From assembly GCA_936450465.1 (NCBI GenBank), contig OW388300.1, positions 54,588,035 to 54,652,034 of the forward strand: a stretch of DNA of 64,000 nt, given 5' to 3'. The notes below the pieces were generated by a model. The model ran no database searches, was not told the origin of the DNA, and saw nothing but the letters and a program-made list of their open reading frames with translations. The position numbers were made by a program, and so were the translations under genes. Positions 13,254-26,639 of this stretch are shown here, piece after piece; position 1 is the stretch's first letter, and each line of letters begins with the position of its first letter. This stretch comes from Gibbula magus. Taxonomy: Eukaryota; Mollusca; Gastropoda; Trochida; Trochidae.

Positions 13254-16200
13254 CTGTAATAGAGAAAGCACAACACATCATAGAGTTAATATTTCATTTT
13301 CACGATAATTTGATGAACAAATAATTGCTAAGAATTACTACATCAAAAGGGAAAGTTATAACTTGTACTCAATTTGAACTTATCAACATGCAATAAATAC
13401 TTTTTCATTTGTAATTTTCAATAAATAATTACATTCGTTCCTGTTATAGATCATGGCAGATAATTTCAGCTTGACTATTCATCAATCATTAGACATTTAT
13501 TAAAAAAATTCTCACTTCATTTCATGAACAACAGATGATATACAAATATATGTACAATAATGTATATAACAACACTCTTGCCTCTTTCTAATCCTATTCA
13601 ATATTGCATTCTTTTAGGATTCAACAGGTCATGGACATATACAACTTGTTAGTACTGAGTCAAACTGGAAAAATCATTCACCTTTTTATTATTTTGGGGG
13701 GGCAAAAAGTGGAGAAATAATTTACTTTTTTGGTTATTTTCTAGGCAAGTCGAAGATTAAATTTGATAAGTCAGTGACCTTGGACTTACAGATTTTTAAC
13801 GCCTGACCCCTAGGGGTGTAACAATACATCGAACTATCAATGCATCGCAATAGTTGGCTTGGCAATAGTACTATATCGATAGTATATACAAAAACACTAT
13901 CGCTATCGCAATGGTAAGGTTAACTATCGATACTATCGAAACTATTAAATTTCCCTTAATTATGAATAATTTACATAAGCCTCACTGCATTTAATTCAAG
14001 ATTTTTCATTTTAGAATGTCAAAAGGGAAGAACTAGAGAAAGGAAATAGCAAAATGACAAAAAGTCTTTTCATTTATGATTTCTTTACTGATTTTGGTTC
14101 CATAGTCCTTACATCAATTAAACATTTCTACTTAAACCTAGAAATCTAGCTGATTATTGCGTATTTGTACAAAGACACATCGCAATAGTTATTGCAATAG
14201 TGAGTTACAATAGTCTATCGCTATCGCAATAGTAAGTGGCAATAGACTATCGCTATCGCAATAGTCTCTTTGGGTCAATAGTCACCCCTTCTGACCCCAG
14301 TATAGACGTATAGTCTGTTACACTGGCAAAGTAATGGGGTAAAAGAGATATAGTTTGATGAATATGATATCATACGAGGGCTTGATACGAAACAGACATA
14401 CCTACTTCTGGTGATATAGGAGTTATGAGTACAATACATAGAGGGTGACAGGAGTTTGTGTAGGTCAAACAGCAATAATATCTAATATAACAGTCTCTAT
14501 TTGTCCCGCTGTTATCCAGGGGTATTGATACCACGTGAGTCTAACCTTTTCATTGACACATGAAATAGGTTACAGGTTTGTTGATATAGACCTCAACAAA
14601 AGGGACGTTTGCTGAATACGTGTCAGTTAAATGGAGATTATAGCTCGAGCAAGTATTGAATATGAATTTTTTTAAACCAAATGTGTAATTTTGTGTATGA
14701 GTCAAGCTTATATTACCTGTACAAATATTTGTTTGAGTTTCTTAAAGGTAAATCCATACTAAGTGTTGTTTGGGGTCACATATTCCAAACGTTATAAATA
14801 GTGTTATTTTATCGAGAATGACTCACTGCTACGGAAAATTACCGTTTTGATGATAATCTACTCAGTATATTGAAGATATGAAGGTAAAACTAGTGATTTC
14901 TGATCGAAAAACCGACAATGCAATTCGATTGGCGCATCAAACGTAATTTTGGAATCTTATTTACAACAGACAAAAAGACAAATTTGGGTTGATAATGTTA
15001 AATAGGTCATATAACTACTGTGCATGTAAATGGGACATGTTATTTCGGTTTCTGTACATGCATAATGATGTTTTTAGATTTTAATTGGAAACTAGTAATT
15101 ATGATATATTTGGCAATTGGGATGAATATGCAAGTTGAGCGAAATTATTGTACCACAACCAGAATCTATATGTTATGTTGGAATACAAAAAAAATGGATG
15201 TATCTTAAAAAGTCTTTGATACAATTTTGAGTGTAAAAATTTCATTATGACCAACATAAACCATATGAATCAGCTAACTTACCGTCATGATCAATTAATT
15301 TATAATATCAAAGTTACAACAAAATGTAATGAGGATATTTCATTTCTTTTGAAATGATTTCTTTATCGAAAATCAAATATTTTTAATAAACAAATTTAAT
15401 TGTAATTTAATGATTATATTATGGAAGTTCTATTAATGATTTGGCACAAAGTCAGAACCTTTTACTAAATTTAGTGAAAAAATGCCTATTTTTTAAAACC
15501 TTTATTTCAGAAATTACATTTGAATGTTATTCAAGCCCTATGAACGGCATATAAGCCACTTGACACCAGTGATGGGCAGGGCCCGGATCTGAAAGCTGCA
15601 ATGCTTGTTACAGTCTTACTTACAGCTAGTCTGTCTTTTACTATTTCTTTTCAACTTTAACATGCGTCAACAACAAAAAGCAAGTCGAGATTTTTGCAGT
15701 AAAAACAATCTGAAATTCCCATTTTTCTAAGAGTCTTTTCCAATACCTGATAACATTTTTAAAATTAATAAATAAATCACAATACATAATCGGAGACAAT
15801 GTGAGTCTATGTGTGAACACAGGATGGGACATGCAGGGAAGGTTTATTATACTACCGGTACACTAGCACAACAAGTACTAGATTATACATGAAACTTCAC
15901 TGAGGAGGATAGGCTCAATTTACCTTTTATACTTGAAAAGGTCAAACTTTGTAAAAAAAAAAATCTTTTTTTTTAATTTAAGCCATCAGTTGATGTTTGA
16001 TACTCAAGATCTGACACTTGTCGAACTTCCCCGACAAATCATAAATTTAGTGTCCTATCACTGGCTAATTTAAGACATGCTGTATTTCGTCAGCTTTTCT
16101 GTGCCAGCATACCGGTAGTAGCATGTTGTACCTGGACTTGGCAGTGTTATCAGAATCTCTAAGATAGAAAACGTGACGTAATGCAGCAAGGTTTAATAAG

Positions 16201-19200
16201 CCAGTGATAGAGACTGGAAGAGTGAGAGAAAATTATGCCTTGCGGGGAAGTCGATAATTGTCGTGCTCTATAACTGTGTATGTATATAAAAAGAACCTGT
16301 AATACACCAAGTACAAGTTGAACAAAGGTACTGACCGTTCTGATCGAAAGGAATCTCCTGACAGTAGTTTTTGCGGGTGATGGAGCATCGGTACACCGCC
16401 CCGCCCTTCGTCACTCCTCGCTGCGACGTGGACGCCCGCGGCGCCCCCACCAGTAACCTGCAGAACATGACCAGGAGTATGTTATTGTTCATACATGCAA
16501 CTCATAGGCGGATACAGAAATGTTCAAAGGGGATTCACTTAATGAAAAGAGGGGATTCAAATTGATAATTTATAATCTAAAATGGTCAAGGAATGTCTTT
16601 AAAGAATTTCAGCATTCTAGAGTTTTTCATTCTAAAGGAGAGATATGATTTCAGGTTGTGACATCTTTTGCCTCCATCTTAAAGCCATCAACTCTCACAC
16701 ATCTAAAATAAGTTTTGGAATGTTCCCCTAGGTGCAAAGATGTGCAGAAGTAAAAAATGATGGATGCTGGATATAGGGACCATGCCAGAAGCCATCTGAC
16801 ATTATAGGCCCATTGAGTTAAGAATACATGAAGAGACTTATCAAGTCTATAAAGATAAAAGTCTTAAATAGATACTTGATGTAAATAAATATCATATGAT
16901 ATGGAATTCCTTTATCCTTTAATTGTTTCTTTCCCTTTGCTATTTATCCAACATTCTGACAAAACATTAAGCTAAGTATATTTATTATCTACTGCACAAT
17001 ATTAAATGTGTTACCACTTCATGTGGTAAGTTTATAAAAAGAAACATGCGCACTTCGAACTGTGAACATATTCAAACCTTGAAGTTTCAAAAATAAAATT
17101 TATGATAAATAACGAAATATGAAAAAAACTCATGAAAATTTTTCTTGATCTCTGGTAAAACAGATATAGAGGGGGGTGGGGGTCCACCAATGGAAAAATA
17201 ATTTCCCCCATACCCGCCCATGCAAACAATTTTTAATTCAAGTCCATCAAATGAACAATCAATAATGAACCAGCTATAGAAGACTGTTTACAGTCTAGCT
17301 AGAGGATGCATGTTGTGCGAGAAGCTTGTGGTGTCAACACACACCTATGTTGCTACTATTTTACATGTTTGCTAAACTGCCTGTTAAACCGGCTGTACAG
17401 CTCTGCAGGCCAAGAAAGGGCTGTGCTATAGAGGATATCACATACAGAAGAGGAGAAATTATACACTTTCCAACTACAGGATATAAACATATTTTATTTC
17501 TTCTAAAACTAATTTATTTTAAATTTCTTGTTTCAGAAACAATTATTGAAATTAGAATGTTATTGCACATGCTGTTGTATTCTATAAAACCAGTTTGTTG
17601 TCAATTTAAGTTATTGTACATGAACTTGTGTTTTATAACATTATTTTGTAGTCAATTAGAATAGATGTTTTTTTACAGAATCTTATATATTTTATAAAAC
17701 ATGATAATAAATCGTTGTCAGTTTGAATGTCATTGTACATGATACTGTATTTCATAAAAACAAAGTGTTGTCAATTAGAATATTATTGTACATGACATCT
17801 TATTTTATAAAATCAGTTTGTTGTCAACTAAAATGTTATTGTACATAATTAAGTATTTTTCTGTGGTAATTTAGAAAAGTATATTATACTAAAATATCTG
17901 ATAATAAATGTATCTTCGAAGATTGTGTATGTATGACGAAACATGATTACAAATCTGTGTTTGTTTATTTGTTCACCTGTTAGGATTGTTCAGAATAATA
18001 TAAGATCGACAAGCTATATAGTATACAGTAGACAGGTCACAGCTGATGTCATCTCTTTTTCTGACAACCTGTTAATTCAGAGCGGAAAGGCAGTAACGGA
18101 AATACTTCAATCCCTCTGAATTCACTGATAAATCAGACGAGCAAACAATACCATAAAACTCGGTTACGTGAAAAGTTCGTCAGGCCCCTTTTGTGTATGC
18201 ATGTATAGGTATAAACACTCCCACTCTACCTGCATACCGCTAGAATATAATGACGTCATGCAACTCCTCGCACTGTTCACTCATTCGTGACTATCCCACT
18301 CTGAGTTTTGACATATTTAGATTTAATCTTTTAAATGTTCTAAATGCTGCTAGGATAAACATATTATATATTTGAGGATTATATCAATTTAAAAACATAT
18401 GGGAATTCTCGGAAGTGCTCTAGTTTGGCAAGTCTCCTGGCAACTCTTGGCACGCGTGCTGAGTGAACTAATCAAAATGGCTGTCATTGCGTAAATCTGT
18501 TTACTCAAGCGTATACAACTAGACGGAGTTAAAATTTCATTCATTAAAATAATTCCAAATATGGGTATGGATAATCCCATTCAACATATGGGTAGATAGG
18601 TTGGATCATGTAAATTTGTTGTATACATCATTTCCGATCTGCGATGACTAAGTTACTGAGGTGAACCAGAAAGGTACGGCACAGATGGTTCGGGAGTGAT
18701 GAATGTAAACACACCTATGCATATCTACCTGAACGCTTGCATTTATTAGGTATTGTTGCCAAAAGCGTAGTCATTCTTCCTGTTTTTATGATTCACACGA
18801 ATATACACACCTTATCTTCCTCGCATACGAAGAAAACAAAAATATTCAAATAACTTTTCATTTGTGTAAAAGAACAAGTTTTGTGGACATTAAAAATAAT
18901 CATGCATGATGATTTTAAAACACTGCCTATTTGTCAACGATCATTTCAGACATCAGATATTTCTTATAATAAAAATGTTGGTTTCGTTTTATCATGTTTC
19001 ATATTATGATAAAGGTATGTATCCCTCATTTCACAACCAAAAGAAGGAAGTGGGAAGTGCGCATAACAAGAACGGTTAACATTTATTCCGACTCAATGTC
19101 AACATACACTCAGAGGTCAGTAAGTGAACTGTCACAAAACCAGTGCTCATGACCATAAAAATGTCATATTTTTTTCAAATCGACTTCTTTATAGCAACTT

Positions 19201-22200
19201 TCCACTCACATGTGCAGATCAAAAGCATATTAGTTTGTAACGTTATCACGTTTCCTTTCAAGAACCAAATGGGGGCTTTCATTCTGACATCGACAAGTAT
19301 CTGCTAAGTAATCGAGCTGGACAATATAACCTATATCACACCATCAGGGGAGAGTTATAGGGTTGAGTTAGTACCCAGAGTTATGCTGCATTGCACAATA
19401 AACAAATGTAATTTACATACTTAATTACCAACAACGATCGTATGGAGTAATCGGCCAGTAATTAGCAGTAATTAAGACATCGTATGTTATGGCGTTTATT
19501 ACCATGCCAGTGGCAATTATTGACCTTACATTGATTGTCAGTGGAATGCTTATAGTTCTTATTTACTCAATATGTAATTGTAATATGCCTGATCTACTAG
19601 AAATGTGTATTGCAACTTGATTCCAGCTGCCTGCATGGTTGTAAATTAATTTATGGAATTCGTGATCGTCTATACCAGTGATGGACTGTTGTTTTAATTG
19701 TTTTTGAGTTTTACAAGCAATTCTTGTGTTGTCAGCACTTTGTGTAGGCTGCTTGATTAAGTTGAAGTTTGTGGAATGTAGATAATGTCACTTTTTTGCA
19801 TTACATCTTTGAATTCGGTTGTAAATATCGTATAAATCTAAGCCTGCGAAGATGGGAATGTTGTAACGTCGCATGAAAACGATATTCAAGTAGAAGTTGA
19901 GATAATTAATGAATAGTAACATTATCAACAAATGTATTCTAAGATGCTCACAAACCATCTAATACAAAAAACGTTCCCCAGATAATCTTGTTTTACTATG
20001 TCACTTCAAACGATCGTTTGACATTGGTGTTAGGTTGTACGAAGATATTTGTTTTGCCTATCACCATGCCAAAATAGTTTGATTATTTCTCCCACTACAT
20101 GATGCACCGCAACATGACCGTCTTCTGAAGATCGTATCTTTCTAGCTTCAGCCTCTAAAGTGAAGACCGACTCGCATACATATATACACGCCCTCTTTAA
20201 AACATAACACCATGGCTGCATGGAAATGAATGGTTTCAAGTTTTCCATTCTCAAAATAGCTTGAATGTCAAAATGACCCTTGTTTGCATGGGGTTGCAGT
20301 TCACTGCGAATGTTCATATCGTGCTTGTGGAACAAGTAGCAAGCCAAGACTCTCAACGAGAACAGGACTTTCTGGTTCCTCCATCAGTTCATTTACATTC
20401 TGAAATCTACACCGACAGTCCATCTGTCTATTTTATCTGTCCGGGAATCTGCACGTGCAGGGCAAGGTCACGTGAGTGAGAATCCAGAAACGTCACGTGA
20501 TTTTAAAGACAAGTCGGGCGGACAGATGAATTTGATTGATAACTTTGAAGGTTAAATTCTTTGAACTAAATCTTTCATTTTTTCACGAATCATTGCATTC
20601 TTACTGCAATCTTGGAAGCAATCGATACCATTTACTCTACAGACCGATTACTTGCGTAAACAGACAACTCGTGGTATCGAGCAATCCACATTTTGAAGAA
20701 AGATTTGTGAATGAAGTTATGTAACAGTGCATGGTTTAGAGTTCATGGCATGTGAATGCAAGAGACACTCATTATGTTATGTAGACCTAAACATTGAAAC
20801 TTATGATTTGATGTAATATTTTGAACATTCATCTTGTCGATGGTAACTATTTGACAACTGGTCAATTAATGCATATCAATTTTATTCGTTTGTAGTGGAG
20901 GCCATACCGCAGGCCCAGGTTACATTTTTTGGTTCAACAGAGTGATACATGTATGTGTATAAACGACACATTAATGTACACTATATCTTAATTAACATTA
21001 TAAATGATAAATAGGCAAATGATAAGTTATTATCTCCAAGATTCATTACTGTGTTTTGTAATGCTGAATGTTTGGGTAGCAACCAATGTTATACTTTTCA
21101 GTAAAAATTTCAAAAGGATTGTCATATTGTCAGAAACAGCAACAATTTAACCTATTTTGTTAACATGGTTTGAGAAACAATGGTTTTGCAAAAAGCAAAT
21201 AGAGTTGGGATCGATAGCAACAAAAACGATGAATTTCAGCATGTCAATTACACGTTAAAGCCAGGAATTTCCCCTCCCGACTGCGCCGGTAATAACATAC
21301 AACTAGAATAACTGGTTATATCATTCAGCATACAAGAAATTGGTTTTGCAACTCAATTTTCCATCCATTAAAGTTTGGCGACCGTTGGGTTCGTTGTTCA
21401 AAGTAATACTGCACTTATACAACGTTCGTGCACAGAGGAAACTAGCTTTTAGTGGAACGAAAAAAATCAAGGAAATGAAATAATGGCAAGCAATTGAAGA
21501 TAGGTGTGTCAGATATATCACAGATCGTAGTTGTATGCCCTCCACATTTCGGCCTGCCTGATTCAAACAGTCAGTTTGCTTTCATATGTTCAACATGTGA
21601 AAGAAAAACTAGCCCAGTCTGAACGTATATAACGCGAATGGAACGTTATTTATATATCCTCGCTATAACGCGCCGACTCCAGGTTCCGTGCAACTCTGTT
21701 CAAGAATGCGACCACTATTCCACATAAAGTCTTCCAGGTTAGCTCCATACAGCGTTCTTGTAAGAACGATATGTTCTCCAAGCAAACAAATTCATGGCTT
21801 CTTGTGAGAAGTTTGTGTCAAAGTTTTATATTGTGTTACAATGTTATATAAATACTCATTTATAATAACAATGTGTTAAGATTAAACTTTTTACTTTGTA
21901 TTTGCCAAGCAGGTACTTTTAACAATGTAAGACAGTTAGGTAAAAATGTAGTAAAATCATGTGAATGGTATTAAGATAATATAACGTTATAACTCATATA
22001 TACCGGCTTCTTGTAACATTGTAATGTAATGTTCTATATCAATAACAACTGGTCATATTACATATTGGACCTTCAATGATTATGTAAATATGAAACTATC
22101 CGTGCATACATAATATAATGTCTCCACTATAAAGGATGTTTAATCCAATTCCATAAGCACAACAGGTTGCAGAAGTTCAAACCATTATCTGCTGTATTGT

Positions 22201-22626
22201 GAAATGTCAGTAATGACAGGAACATTTGCCCAAATATCATACAAACACATATGACATATAGAAGGTATGTCAAAATGACATTTCAACCAACGGATGATAT
22301 AAGTATAAGAACATCACATAGCGGTATTTGACCAAAGACCGAATGTACATTTCCACTTGACCCGAAGTTCATGTGCCATAGTATATAAGAGTTATTTTCA
22401 TAGGATATATAACTACTTACCAACTGGTAGACTGGTCTATATGCTGAGCCACGGAATACCCAAACATAGAGCCCACCTCCCCCGAATGTATCATAGCCCC
22501 CTCAGTATCCACATTGTACGCCGTGCTGCCTTCAAGAAGTACAGTCAGAATCACAGACACTCCCAGGAGGAACATATTCAACTTTTGGTATAAAGCACAA
22601 CCATCAATTCCTTTCCCTAAGAACAT
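13141..22626 (-). CDS. integrin alpha subunit, 5' part (3 exons, gene incomplete)
   Basis: Spliced gene read leftward: exon 1 22626-22421, exon 2 16457-16336, exon 3 13253-13141. Phases fit exactly (2, 1, 0) and junctions are GT-AG. The start ATG at 22626 has a good context (ACC before ATG); Met18 is a possible alternative. Residues 18-36 are a hydrophobic signal peptide. The mature N-terminus YNVDTEG, then GSMFGYSVA (52-60) and WLLVGAPRA (69-77), is the classic first blade of the integrin alpha beta-propeller. It is followed by GAVYRC and, in exon 3, SNQWFGATVQSSG. Known role of the family: the alpha chain of a cell-surface adhesion receptor that pairs with a beta chain. The subtype (RGD, laminin or other) cannot be told from 147 residues. 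The remaining propeller, stalk, membrane and tail exons were not found. Introns of 5.96 and 3.08 kb carry mobile elements. Confidence 0.93.
13741..13810 (+). repeat. dispersed repeat family D fragment
   Basis: GTCAGTGACC, then GGACTTACAGATTTTTAA, also at 63870-63935. The hAT element inserted at its right edge. Confidence 0.55.
13811..14290. mobile_element. hAT-type MITE with 8-bp target duplication
   Basis: Flanked by identical CTGACCCC at 13803-13810 and 14291-14298, the 8-bp duplication expected of hAT. Ends are TAGGGGTGTAAC and GTCACCCCTT. The interior has many CTATCGCAATAGT motifs in both orientations. No transposase frame. It sits in integrin intron 2. Confidence 0.85.
14742..15208 (+). 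mobile_element. TTAA-flanked MITE family 1, copy A (diverged)
   Basis: Begins TTAAAGGTAAATCCAT, shares the body (cacatattccaaacgttataaat ... gatatatttggcaattggg) with the other copies, and ends ATGGATGTATCTTAA. Confidence 0.8.
16336..16457 (-). CDS. integrin alpha exon 2: LLVGAPRA, first FG-GAP repeat
   Basis: 122 nt. Acceptor CTGCAG|GTTACTGG completes a Trp codon with exon 1. It encodes LLVGAPRASTSQRGVT, then GGAVYRCSITRKNYC and QEIPFDQNG, the normal order in an integrin blade 1. Donor AACG|GTCAGTACC leaves phase 1. The exon is GC-rich compared with its surroundings. Confidence 0.93.
17510..17860 (+). repeat. degenerate tandem repeat, about 60-bp unit
   Basis: Five or so units carrying ttgtcaattagaat, gttattgtacatga and ttttataaaa. 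AT-rich, in integrin intron 1. Confidence 0.65.
17900..22350. other. integrin intron 1, rest
   Basis: No further exon seen. It contains a CRE palindrome (TGACGTCA, 18251-18258) and the CACGTG cluster at 20452-20499. Minus frame 20030-20356 (108 codons) and an overlapping plus frame are open, but neither has recognisable protein features. Confidence 0.4.
20452..20499. promoter_or_regulatory. three CACGTG E-boxes in integrin intron 1
   Basis: CACGTG at 20452, 20469 and 20494. The last two read GTCACGTGA, matching the bHLH-Zip (USF/TFEB/MITF) consensus. They lie 1.9 kb downstream of exon 1 and could mark an intronic enhancer or promoter. Confidence 0.4.
22421..22626 (-). CDS. integrin alpha exon 1: signal peptide and mature N-terminus
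   Basis: 206 nt, 68 codons plus 2 nt. It encodes the leader MFLLGVSVILTVLLEG (residues 18-33) and the start of propeller blade 1. The donor reads AGTTG|GTAAGTAG. Confidence 0.93.
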
Positions 22627-22906
22627 GGTTTCGTGGTAAACTCCGATCCGGGACCCAATATCAGCACATCCTCCGGCACTCTTCGATGACTTTTAATAAA
22701 CGGGCCACAACTTTTTCCCAATCTTGGTTCTATTTCCGTTACCGCAAGGAGTTGCCAGGCGAGTCCATTTCTCTCTGCGGGGGTGTTTCTCAGGATTCGC
22801 GATTGGCAGTACGCTGCGTGTGCTACCATAAATGTAAGAGAAGCCAGTTTTAGTGACTCAGCCTGACATACAAGATCGCGGGGGAACGAGAGAGATATAG
22901 ATAGAT

Positions 22907-22926
22907 GGGGAGGGGGAGGGGGTGGG
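22907..22926 (+). promoter_or_regulatory. G-quadruplex-like run upstream of integrin start
   Basis: Four G runs (4, 5, 5, 3) separated by single bases, 281 bases upstream of the integrin ATG and on the non-template side. The sequence fits the G4 pattern; function is not shown. Confidence 0.4.
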
Positions 22927-23359
22927 ATGCCGGGAGATCACGTCTGTTTAACACTATCTTGCGGTCACGGACCAAGGAATACTCGTGCTTCGCTTGCACA
23001 GTAGCTGTTGCTGTACTACAAGTTGCTATTGTGCAAACAGCTAGCCACCCAGGATGGGTCCAGAATACGCAAGTGTGTTGACGAAGGATGGACAGAATCT
23101 ACACGTACACTGTCCTATATGAATGTAACTCACTGACATACAATCTGAGCGGCTTGTGTACACGGGACACAGGCCTACCTCGGTAATTGAAGCGAATTAA
23201 GGCTAATTAGATTAATGAGTACGTAAGCATGTACGAACTATGTGTTGTATAGTCGAGCTCTTCCTAGTCCCATGGTTTGAAGTGGAAAGTATAAACTATG
23301 CAGGTGAAGGAATATACATACACGGTAAAACAGGACACACATGCATGAATATGTGTAAG

Positions 23360-23361
<2 letters not shown>

Positions 23362-23443
<82 letters not shown>
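23362..23443 (+). repeat. (TC)41 microsatellite
   Basis: Uninterrupted TC for 82 bases, followed by three TCGATACTC units (23442-23467). Confidence 0.97.
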
Positions 23444-23446
<3 letters not shown>

Positions 23447-23469
23447 ACTCTCGATACTCTCGATACCTA

Positions 23470-24490
23470 CTAAAATACAAACAAACACAAGTAAGACACA
23501 AGTAGAAGTGATATCATCAGCACTTTTATATAATTAACTTACCATGCATAATAATATTCTCTAAATCGAATCAATGTCAACATAATTGTTGATTAGAGAC
23601 ATTTTAATTCAATTATGTTGGTAAATTGTGCTGAGCCATCACATCATGGATTACTCGATTATCTATAAGAAGTGATTGTTGATAATAATTAAATGACGAT
23701 GCAGAGCGATATCTTTGGGATGCTGCATGTTTGTAGATGTATTTACGCATGCGCGGAACAGATACACTCTCATAATTATATCTGATCTGTATCATCTTCA
23801 TCCAGTTTAATACCAACATATTTAACACTGTCATTGGTAATAGAAAGAGGTTGCTTGGAGACAACTATCTCCCATTTTTTCCTCCATCATGACTTTCCAA
23901 AATCAGAGAAAAAAGTTATTACCGATTTATTGCATTGTATCCATATTTAAAACCTTCATAAATGTATTTGAAGAATTAGTTTGTCAAAAACCCTGTCTAT
24001 TATTTTAAATCATTGGTATTTGAACCCATCAATTATTATTACGAAGGCTATAAAATAGTTCTCCAGTGTTTTATCTGCATTCTAACTTAACAGTTCACGA
24101 GTAATTTATCGTACATTGCTTCTATATACTTTTGAAAAATAACCGTATTATGTTTTGTGTAAAGTAATTTTGTCAAAATAAATTGTTTGTCTTTTGCTTT
24201 TGATGCAAAAGTAATATTCTCATTTTGTCACATTTACGTATCCTGAATTTCTATGTTCATGAATATAAAACTTTACCTGTCGGTTCAGTAATTAAGTTTG
24301 GAGTTACGGGAAACATCTTTCTCCTTTTTAATCGTTAGTTTTTATTTCCTGTCTCTCCCCTCTCCCCTTTTCTTATAAACTAGACACATGTATTGGATAA
24401 CAATAGCTTGTTAATTGATTTCGTATTAGAGAAGAACTGGATCTGTCAGAAACATCACCATAGTTCTTATATGTGCGCTTCACATGATTC
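23470..24490. other. AT-rich intergenic stretch
   Basis: No coding or repeat signal strong enough to call. Confidence 0.35.
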
Positions 24491-24495
24491 TAGAT

Positions 24496-25042
24496 AAGGA
24501 AGTTCGCTCCTCAAATTTATAGTATTAAACTTTTTAAATATTTTTTAAAAGATCAAAGTATATGATTGAAATATCAACATTAAAAAATAGGGGATAGTGT
24601 GTGTTTTTTTCGAGATATGACGCCTGTAAGATAGTGGGGTGAAGTACAATTTTAACATGGGAGTCTATGGGAAAATGAGAAAAAAAACCTGCTAAAAACT
24701 TTAAAATACTACATTTCTAGTTTTAAACTTTTCCCCCGTTTTTAATATGTTACAAAGTTCATGTTCCCCTACCGAAATCGATGAAAAAATATATGGTAGT
24801 GTTTGTTTGTTTAAGCTTTGACACAAAATGTACCTGAAAACCCCTTTTTTGGGGTCAAATTCAGGCCATTTATGCTGTTTAAGCACTTTTTAGAGCTTCT
24901 AAAGTCACATTTTCTTAATTTAACTTGTTTTTTAAAAGTATGTAGATGATGTAGAATATCACGAAGTAAATAAAAATGACAACAAATCTTTACTTAATCA
25001 TATTTCATTTTTGAAGTTCAACAGGAAGGAGCGAACATCCTT
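24496..25042. mobile_element. 547-bp inverted-repeat element
   Basis: AAGGAAGTTCGCTCCT at the left is matched by the inverse AGGAGCGAACATCCTT at the right (one mismatch). AT-rich interior, no frame. No clear target duplication. Confidence 0.6.
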
Positions 25043-25299
25043 CATATCTGATACTCGTGATATTCGTTCACTGGTGTCGTGATCAATTTTGTTATGGATA
25101 TTTTGTTGTCGAAGTTTGCTTTGGGTTCAATAGATTTACAAATGCAGACGCCGTGAACGTGCACATTTATCATACGAATAACATTTCAACCGTATCATAA
25201 GAAAATATTCAGTAAAACAGTTCGAACACCAGTTAGCGTCGTATTCGATCGTTTTCATCTTTTTCATGCATAATTATTGGGAAGGGGGTGGGGTATCGA

Positions 25300-25430
25300 G
25301 CCACGAGTATAGGTATTTATGTAGGTAAAACGTAGGTTAAAAATCTGCACCCTAAAACAAATACAGTAGTTGTAATAGTTTAAACGTTTTACGGACATTT
25401 TAATTACGATATGGAGTTCCCGTGTATTGA
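25300..25430. repeat. diverged relative of the 39030 hairpin
   Basis: Shares taaaacgtaggt and ttacgatatggagttcccgtg with the arms of the 39030-39176 palindrome. Confidence 0.45.
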
Positions 25431-25679
25431 GCCTCACCTATATACACACACTGGATAGTAATATTTAGAGATATATGTAAATGTTGACAATATGAATACT
25501 TGTCTATTTATTCATAGACACACACTTACAAAGTATCAATCATTAAAGTTCACCTATATCCAACTTATTTGGACCAGATCGATAGTGAAGGTTTGAAAGC
25601 ATTACTAATGTGTTGTGCCTCCGAAATTATTTTCTCGTGCTTGAAAGTCTCTTCACAAATAAACGTCATCAAGTCGGCT

Positions 25680-25728
25680 ACGCCCTGCAGGGGCACGGCA
25701 ACTTTGTTTGCAGTAGAGAACTGTTCTT
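25680..25728 (+). repeat. SINE-1 fragment
   Basis: GGGGCACGGCAACTTTGT, then GCAGTAGAGAACTGTTCT, match the body of the full SINE at 52380-52689. Confidence 0.75.
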
Positions 25729-26639
25729 CAATGAAAATCAACACATGATCAACATGAATACACAGTTTGTTATAGTACACAACTAAAACCATCCTCTTGT
25801 ATCAAGGAATGATTGGTTGTTGAAGGATTGTTTGATTTTTTTTCATCAAAATGTTTTCCTTTTCTGTGCTCTCCAAATAAAGGTAAACTTCAGTTACTAT
25901 TCATTTGTTTGCATGACAACTGTGATAATATGAACTATTTTAATTCAAACTTTTAATTTTCGTTATTCATAATCGTTTGTTCCAATCATACTTACACAAG
26001 TAAAATTAACCCACAAAAGTGAACATTTACACTCAGTGTACTCAGTGCTGGAGACAACCTGCAGTGATTTTATGGAGCTTCACGCAATAGACATTGAACC
26101 AAGGTTAATTTTACCTGTAACTTCTTTGGATTATTCATTTCTCAGTTTATACAGAAATTTCAGTTTTAGCCCATCGGACCTATAGACCAGATCGGCTTAT
26201 GACATCAGGATGATCAGGTGTCCTTGACATTTTTTACTTCTCCTACACAACTGCTGCGCCCCAAAGATGATTTTTTTTTTCGGAGGTACGTTCGTTGCAT
26301 GTAGGGGATCAAAGTTTGTAGTCTGATATTGAGTGCAAAGTGCTGTAAATACTATGACAAAATGTTGAAGGGAATTCAAACAAACCCAACTTTATGTCTG
26401 TAGCACCAACCTTATGCGAAAGTGATTAAGCCTATTCGTTCTCCTTCAGTGGCAAGATATCAACATAACCTGTGTCTGATAATTTGCAATTAAGTATTGG
26501 AAGCTGCCCTAATGGCGACCCTAGAACATCTGCTATTAAGTGGGCGGTGTAAATTGACTAATAGAGGTGTAGATTTTGTCCGGAGTCGTTGACTAGAGAG
26601 TAGACGTGGACCATTGGTCAGGGAGGGATTGGGGTGGGC

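Noticed and set aside
12595..13281. Long minus frames rich in His-Thr-Tyr (up to 228 codons)
   Set aside because: They come from a 17-bp repeat whose three frames are all open. Only 13141-13253 inside is a real exon.
20030..20356. 108-codon minus frame in integrin intron 1
   Set aside because: No domain, and an overlapping frame is open on the other strand; kept only as context for the E-box cluster.
23238..23501. Arg-Glu repeat frames (RERERE)
   Set aside because: Direct reading of the (TC)n microsatellite.
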